Source: Ampelomyces quisqualis
Lineage: Eukaryota > Ascomycota > Dothideomycetes > Pleosporales > Phaeosphaeriaceae
DNA: 64,000 bases
Assembly (NCBI GenBank): GCA_018398575.1
Contig: JAGTXZ010000003.1
Coordinates: 992,001-1,056,000 of the forward strand
Reading direction: 5' to 3'
The translations under genes were made by a program, and so were the position numbers. Below the pieces are notes generated by a model that was given only the letters and a program-made list of their open reading frames with translations, had not been told where the DNA came from and did not search any database. Numbering within the stretch: position 1 is the stretch's first letter; every line of letters begins with the position of its first letter. This document shows positions 57,069 through 64,000 of this stretch, piece after piece.

Positions 57069-60000
57069 GCTGTTGTAGGAGCCTGGGGGATAACCGTAGC
57101 TGTCCTGATTCCCGTACGGTGAGCCTTGGTGCGACTGCGCATGCACAGGCTGACCGTTTCGAGTCAGCGAAGGCGCGCTCTGCTCAGGCGAAGAAGTCTT
57201 GTAGCCTGTAGTCTGGCCGTTGACCGATGTAGCGTAGGATGTGTTAGAGCTTGCACTTCCGTTGCCGACTGAGCCAGAGCTGATGGAGTCTCCACGCGGG
57301 GATGAAGATGTGGATGATGCGCTCGTGTGCGATTGGATCTGGGGCAGAGCGGGAACTTTCTCACTAGACACCGCAGGCTTAGGCGCGTAGTGAGAGTTGT
57401 ACCAGGTATCGACTGGGCCGCGGGCGTGAACCGACGAGATGGATGGTAGCTCCAGCTTTACGGTATTGTCCGATTCTTGGGTGGAAAGATATTTTCTCCA
57501 GGTACGAGAAAGTCCTTTGGGAGATTCTCGAGTATGTACACCAGATAACCGAGCGTATCGAGACGCAGACACAGGCGAGCGTTGCTCTACAGCAGGAGAG
57601 TGCAGGATCTGTGCGCGTAGCCGGGAAGTCGATGAGACGCGAATGTTATAGCTTGCCGCAGACAATTGATGGGGCGAATACCTTCACCGCCAGTTAGTTG
57701 TTTGCTTCTCAACGTGAGTACGGAATCGTGCAGCGGGCACCAACGAGAAGCGAGCAAACACGTTTACAAACAGCCTCGACTTGAGCAGAGAAGAGCTGCT
57801 TGGTTCACTATACAGGGCGACGTGCGGTGCATGCAGGGTGCGCACGGTACGCGTGGCTTGTAGAGATGGGTGATGCTGTTGTTGGTGGTGGTAGTGGTGG
57901 TGGGACTGACCGAGGTGAAGCTCAAGTAAGCAGGAACGACGCAATGCTCGACGCGCAAGTGAAGCAGATGTAACAAAGGTCAAATGCTGCAAACAATGCT
58001 GAACACGCAGAAAGCAAGTCGTAATTTCGTCGCGGTCGTGATGCAGGAAACAGCCAAGGGTCGACAGAGCTTTTGGCGCTCAATGCAGACACGCAGTAGG
58101 ACTAATGGACGAATGCCAGCCGTGAAGAATAGCGGATAGAGACTGCAAGCGTCGGATACATATGCTGTCTAATGGAGGCGTGCGTCGTCGTCGTTATCGT
58201 AGCCGGTCGTAATGTCGTCGCGCTCGTTAGCAGTGGGCCGAGCTGTGTCGTATCGATAGTGAATGCTGCGGCTGTGGGCACCTGCGAAACACTGGGTCGG
58301 CTCACGCGTCAGCGGACGACAGACAGTGCGAGGCAAGAGGCAAAGTGACATGAAACGGCAGCAGCCTCGGCCAGTCTTTGAAGTAGGGAGCAAGAAAGGC
58401 AGCATGCGGCTCTCTCGCAGCTGCAGTGGGGATGCGGAGGGTTGGAGGCGAAGGTGGTTGGGATGTGTCGTTGATACCACTGCCGAGCAGCCAACCAGAG
58501 GGACGAGAGATAGGCGAGGGCACGGGAAACGTCTGGTCGAGGCCGCGCTGGCACCGCGGAACCAGCGAAAAGCGGGAGCGGAGTGTGGAAGACTTGGAAC
58601 ACTCACCCAATGGCTCAACGAACGGACGCAGAAATTCGCGATGCGTGCCCAGCGGAGCCTGGAGGTGTGCTGCGGGTTGTGGAGAAGGGAGGTCGTTCTC
58701 GTCGGCGGTGCTGCAGAGAATCCTGCACGCTCGACAGAGGCAGGCCGCAGCTAAGAGGGCTGACGAGACAGGCGAGCAGTGCACGCCCCGCCCCGCAGTC
58801 CGTCCGAGGTGGCCGCTTTTTCGCAGACGGCGTGTCCAATGCTTTCTTTGCACTGTCGGTGCGCAGAGGCAAGCCGGCTGTTTGAGCAGGTAGAAATGCA
58901 GCAGAAACGAGGCCGCTGGCGGGTGCGTGGATGATGCAGGCGCTCGACGGGCTGCTGTAGGAGGCACCGTCGCTGGCTGTACCTACTTAGAGACGGGGGG
59001 CAAGCAACCAGGCGCGCGCAAACCCCCCAGGGCCCAGCGGCCGCGGGCACACAATCTAAACCGAGCAACAGGCCCGTGAAGAGCAGCTTCGCGCTCCAGG
59101 AGCACAGACGTGGACATGGGGAACCAGCTTCAACGAAGCATGCTGACTGGGCTGGTGGTGATGGAGACACAAGCTGACAGGGACTGGCCCTCGACATGCA
59201 CACTGCACCCACCGTGACCCAAGCGAGCCCACGACACTCCAGAGTCCACCACCACCTGACGCCAGAGCCCACCGCGTCCGCACAATGGCATGAGGGCACA
59301 GCAGATCAGATGGCCCGTCACTCTACGGGCCTGGGGCACGACGGGGGGGGTGCAGCAACGGCCCACGGCCTGGCTATTTTCGTGCTGCTCACCCCCTTCC
59401 CTGCCCTTCCCAGGGCCATCCGTGGATTGATGAGCACTCCAGATTTAGCGGGCGCCTATTTCTCGAACGTCCAGTCTGCTCCGTGCTCCGTGCTGTGCCG
59501 CGTCCTGAGGCATCGGCTGGATTCCCGATAGGGATTAGACGGCTGAATGGATATGGCCACTCAGCGTCGCCGGAGATATTCGACGGCACCACGGACAAAC
59601 CTTGTCAATTGATAGGGAGCAGTCGAAGAGGAGGCGTTCGTCCTGGACAAGCTACGCAGGGCCACGGTTGCGGGCGCCGGTGGGCACAAGCATAAGCCCA
59701 GGAAGCGAGCATCCGAGCAACCGTTCCAGATGCAGACCAAACCCTGTCGAGACTTCTGGCTCCAGTGAGTCCAGTCTATGGCTGTGATGAGTGGCCCGGC
59801 AGGCGCGATGATGTGCACCGCCGCTGCGAGTCAGAGGTTGATGAATACCAAACGAAAAAGTACACACTGACAAGAGACACGCGGCACGGCCAGTCAGCCA
59901 TGTCCGTGTCTGACCACCGCGAGCGCTTTCCCTCTCAGGCTAAATGCCCACGATCCAACACGCCCAGGGAGGGGTGGAGCCGAGACTGAACGGGAAAACC

Positions 60001-63000
60001 GGACGGCAGGCCGTGCAGCCTACACGGATTGCTGGGCGCTGCTCAGAACCGGCTGGGTTGTCAGAGGACACGCTGTGCTTGTCCATCTCTCCCACGCGAG
60101 CCAAGATTCAATCAGAGGCGCTCCAAGCGTGAAGCGAGCCATGTCTGAGCACCAAGTGTGCAACGTGGAGACTCGAGAGAGTGCGACGCTCATGTCATGT
60201 CAGCGGGGTTGCGCCAATGTGCCAGACGAGCCACACACCTCCAGAGACTGAGGGCGCCGCGGCGTCCCCAAGGCCCAATTGCAGCGCCTGTTGATGTCCG
60301 TCCAAAGCGAATCCGCTCGACAAACGTGCCGACGGTACCACGACCTTGGTGTTGGATGTGCACGCCGCCATGCATGATAGGACGAGAGCTAGTTGCGGTG
60401 TGAATGATGGTTGATGTGATGTGCTGGCCACGCTAGCCCGAAGCGGACTGGGCCAGGCTGGGTCACGCTTTTGCCTCGTCCTCAACCTCAACACCCGTGC
60501 TCGCACGCAACTGTGCTGCCAGATCCACTGTCGTGTCCCGCCCTCGGAATCCAATGAATCCAGTGTCGTGGACAAGCGTGGTGCAACGACACCTGCGCTC
60601 GTCCTTCCGGCCAGCTGAAACAGGTCGCGCAAACATTGAACAACAGCGCCCCGGAATGTTGCTGATCACGGGACCTTGGGAGCACGGCCCGCTTGACAGC
60701 CCGGCCCGCGTCCATGCCATGCATCCTCCATGCGAACCACGACAGCCTCAGGTCCGCAAAGACGATACGGCATGCCAGCCACCGTGCTTGATGGCCCACC
60801 ACGGAGCGCAGCGCAGCGCTCGCGCTTCAGGCGGCATACCAATTGTTCCTCTTAGTCACTCCTCTTCGCGTCCAATACCTGTGACTTGCGCTCCGCCATG
60901 TTCTCGACGACGTGGCGACAAGCACTGGCTTGGCCACATCGTTTGCCTCGGTGCAACCACAGACGGTAAAGCGCTGCGGCGATCTGGCCGTATCCACTGT
61001 CGATCCTTCACATCATCGGAAGGGTCGTTGTTGTCTCCCTGGAAGGTTGGGTGCCACAAAAGTCATATACGCAACACAAATCGTACACCAAGGGCGGAGG
61101 CGGAGGCCCGTGGTCGTCAAGCGACGTGCACAGTATCACCATGGGCAAGGCCTGCCTTCGCCGCTTGGTCAGACGTCTTTTCAGCGAGGCCCAGTAACAC
61201 CATGTCGCGTGGGCTAAAGGTGTTAGGTGTATGCACAGGTGGGAATTAAACGTGCAGCGCAGCCGGCGCGATGTGGGTGCGGATCGTGGAGAAAGGCCCG
61301 CACCCGTCCCCATGTAACTTGCTGACCACCACCACGGCGGCCATGTGAATTGATCGTATTAACACTATCAGAGTAAATGGGCATTTCAACGGGTGTGGAC
61401 GTTTCTGAGTGAGACCGTCCCCGCACATGACGGCCCTCTATTCTCAGCAATCGGACAGCAGGCTTCAGACAGGCCGATCCTGTGGCATGAGCCTTGGCAC
61501 CTTGAGCACATCGTTTTCGCGAGGTGACCACGCAGTGGAGCTTGTGCACACTCCTGTCCAACGCAAAGGGAAGACCAATCTAGAATTGGAGTCCTGGGCC
61601 ACACGTAACCCCCACAATGTCCGGAACAGGACGCTCGTCTTCGTAAATTGCGCGCCGAGGTGGCGTCGTTGTCCGAATGGAGAGTTGGAAAGCCAGGTCT
61701 GACGACCATGATATGTATCATCACAATGTCGACCACCAGATGGCCCTACAGCTGCGTTCTGCTGACAAGCGTTCCTGCAGCTGTGAGGCAATCCCGCGAT
61801 ACGGCAATGCTTGGCAGCAAATACTCCAGTCATTGGTTGCGTCTCACACGCACCTACCCGCGCTTGCATATGCATGTGATAGAGGGTATCCCCGCCAGCC
61901 CGTCAAGCTCGAGCCCTCCCGTGTCAACTGGGATTCGTGCTTGTTCGAAGGGAACTGCTGCAAGATAGTCCCATCTGCACGATGTCGCGCACGACAAATC
62001 GCCTTGATGGTGTCACGATGCTTTGTACAGAGGCTCCTGCGATACCAGTCCATTCAACTCCACTCCACCTTCAGTTGACACTGAAGAATAAAAGCTCCGC
62101 ATGCCCCGGCGGATCAATCAGATAGGCGTGCCGCTGCGAATCAGCGCTGGCCACGTCAGGAGCCAGCGGAGCCGTTTTCGGGTCTGACCGTCTTGATGGG
62201 GAAAGCAAGCCACGGCCGCTCCTTGCATCCCTACTGTGTAGAACAGCTCGTGGGGTTTACCGGAAGAATGCATGATTGGCGCTTCGTCATAGGCCCATGG
62301 CGACACTCACCGGTGTTGCCCTCATACTATCTGCCCCACTCCTCGTCATGTCCCTTACCCTTAGTGGTCGCTCGCTTGCTGCTGCATTCTCTAGCGTCGT
62401 CTGCACAAACTCCAGATGCTTTTCCATGGCCTCCAGTCCCTCAACAGACTTCAGTGATGATGGTCCAAGTGAGGGGGTCTTGTCTGGTTGAAACAATCTT
62501 CCCGTTCTTCCGCTGACAACATCCATTCAAGGTTTCGCTGAACGCTATGAGCCGTTCACCGCTCTTCTATTCTTGCTCTATCCATGATTTGGAGGAATCA
62601 ACTCCTCATGAATGGAGCCAATTAGGGGTTCTATGGCAAGCTGGGGTTGGATAAGGACGGCTGCTGTGCCGCTGCGCCGCGCAGCAAGCCTGCAGCTTCC
62701 CTCAAATTTTGGAGTACCTACATGACAGGAATTCTGTCAACCTCAATCATCGTTCAAAAAGGTACGCTTATGGACGTCTGCCGCGATGCAGCATCTCCAT
62801 GGCGCTCTCGGTGGATTGCTGCCAACTCGCAGCAACCAGTAAAGCCGCTTGCCAGTACCGTGCATTCGCTTCAGCTGCGTCCAGGTGCCATATCCACGCA
62901 CAACATACTCACTTGCAGCAGTCGCGCATACATGGAAAATCTGTCGCAAACAAGACAGACATTACCTGTGTACGGTAGATACCCACGTTCCAGCCATGCA

Positions 63001-63548
63001 CTCACTACCTTGCTTCAGTGAAGTAGTCGTGGCGCTCTAAGCTCTCTATCCTGCAGGTTCTGTGTGTAAACATGCGTTCCAAGGAACGTCTCAGCGCAAA
63101 TATTCACGTCGGGAACAGATCAGCAGCCGGTTAGGTTACTACCATGGTATCCTTCAGCATGTTGCTGTTCTGCCTACAAATACACATGGTAGATTCTCAT
63201 GAGCCCAGCCCTCTGGATCACAATGGCCCGCTATGCATGTGCGCATACGCGGCTTGCGCAGTTGCAGTCGTTGGGTTATAGTGCAATGATGTTCCTTGCC
63301 TAAAGCGAAACCATGCCTTCCGACTTCAAGTGAAGCTCCTCACACCGTGTCAATATATCGTTTGGGGACTCCTAAATGGGATGACCATGGTCTGTCCGAG
63401 TCCTTGGAAGATGATGACCGTGCAATTTGAGCCGACAATTCACGCGCTGGGCTAATTTGCTCATCTGAAGCCGCCATCTTGTGATAGCTAGACCTGTCAC
63501 CTGTCACCATGCCAAGCATTTCACCTGACTATCTTTTCGTATCTGTAG
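57069..63548. promoter_or_regulatory. 6.5-kb region upstream of StuA without convincing genes
   Basis: The first 600 bp continue the StuA frame and look coding between about 57070 and 57470. Beyond that, GC-rich sequence yields many long chance frames on both strands (up to 250 codons) with no family signature and no consistent exon structure. A long leader with upstream ORFs is known for stuA in Aspergillus nidulans, so part of this region is likely 5' UTR and promoter. An ACGCGTCA word matching the StuA consensus lies at 58304-58311. Confidence 0.45.
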
Positions 63549-64000
63549 CTATGCGATCGGACAAGGTACCAGATTCAACATGATATTGCCTATCAATATC
63601 GAATACGCTACATGAACGCCCCAATAGTTAGCAAAGCGACACGCGTCAACTACGGTTTGATCGTATTGCTCCACTCCTGGTAGCGCGTGCTCCGCTGCGC
63701 GGTATACCGAGAGAGCGTGCTCGACTAGCCACCCTTGAGGTGGTTGGGACTGCGGCTGGGAAAGGTATGAAAATCTCTGCGTCAGTTGGAAGACGGGCCG
63801 AGAAAAGCCGTACATAGACGGAACATCCCCACTGCGGTCCCATTCATTTTCAAGTGGATTAAGTGTGCATGAATTTTTACGGAGTACTTCGATGACAGTG
63901 CGTTTCCATGTGTCCTCTGGTGGGTGGTTCGGCTCCATGTCCGGTCGATTATCCGGGGTGCGACTCATCATGAACAAAACACCGACGGCGTCGAGCCCAA
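63549..64000 (-). CDS. C-terminal end of a gene running off the right edge, unrecognised
   Basis: The minus strand is open from the window edge to a stop at 63549, about 150 codons. It reads GLDAVGVLFMMSR, WKRTVIEVLRK, ENEWDRSGDVPSMYGFSRPVF, HALSVYRAAEHALPG and ends IGNIMLNLVPCPIA. The regular helical pattern and absence of repeats suggest real coding sequence. It could be the tail of a fungal transcription-factor-like protein, but no domain is recognisable. ATG codons near 63970 are probably internal. Confidence 0.45.
   Translation of the reverse strand, partial: GLDAVGVLFMMSRTPDNRPDMEPNHPPEDTWKRTVIEVLRKNSCTLNPLENEWDRSGDVPSMYGFSRPVFQLTQRFSYLSQPQSQPPQGWLVEHALSVYRAAEHALPGVEQYDQTVVDACRFANYWGVHVAYSILIGNIMLNLVPCPIA

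Noticed and set aside
60497..61249. 250-codon plus-strand frame upstream of StuA
   Set aside because: Composition is typical of chance frames in GC-rich DNA; no domain, no splice structure, overlapping frames of similar length on both strands.
1..64000. Search for CRISPR arrays, rRNA and intact transposons
   Set aside because: No regularly spaced direct repeats, no 5S or rDNA signatures, and no transposase, integrase or reverse-transcriptase motifs were seen.

Overview
The window is nuclear DNA of a filamentous ascomycete (Pezizomycotina). A Dothideomycete is likely, but that is an inference from family resemblance and not a search result. The evidence is compact genes with mostly 50-80 bp GT-AG introns, a StuA/APSES regulator, a HET-domain gene, a CAP20/MPL1-type perilipin, and unmistakably eukaryotic housekeeping genes (RPA190, PRP3, RPL27, SOF1, RPN6, fimbrin, coactosin). 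All exon joins below were read from splice sites and frame continuity, not from transcripts.

Layout. 1.5-3.4 kb: a conserved fungal protein of unknown function with two Cys/His-rich clusters. 3.4-6.6 kb: gene-poor, with a probable HET-gene remnant. 6.6-7.7 kb: a haloacetate-dehalogenase-like alpha/beta hydrolase. 8.0-10.3 kb: SOF1/DCAF13 and ribosomal protein L27, divergent from a 218-bp promoter. 11.2-12.0 kb: perilipin-like protein. 12-18.4 kb: a gene desert with coding-like debris and a strand-biased purine-rich tract of decayed repeats. 18.4-25.6 kb: PRP3 and the RNA polymerase I largest subunit, again divergent. 25.6-28.3 kb: gene desert with a GAAA microsatellite. 28.3-29.4 kb: NAD-dependent epimerase/dehydratase-like protein. 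31.2-32.6 kb: proteasome subunit RPN6. 33.4-40.4 kb: a 2,311-residue coiled-coil protein with about 19 degenerate repeats. 40.9-44.1 kb: PXA-PX-Nexin_C protein, divergent from a hotdog thioesterase at 44.4 kb. 46.7-49.1 kb: HET-domain protein, facing a possible Cys-containing ORF. 49.8-53.7 kb: coactosin and fimbrin, two actin-binding proteins in tandem. 54.9-57.1 kb: the StuA regulator, followed by 6.5 kb without convincing genes. At the right edge is the C-terminal end of a gene that continues outside the window.

How the genes relate. Most are unlinked housekeeping genes. The visible themes are ribosome production (SOF1, RPL27, RPA190) and RNA processing (PRP3) from two divergent promoters, and actin-bundle genes beside a morphogenesis regulator. 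The least ordinary parts are the repeat-built coiled-coil protein, the HET gene with a duplicated WVPDW module and its convergent neighbour, and the decayed repeat tract at 15.7-17.8 kb. I saw no tRNA, rRNA, CRISPR array or intact transposon.
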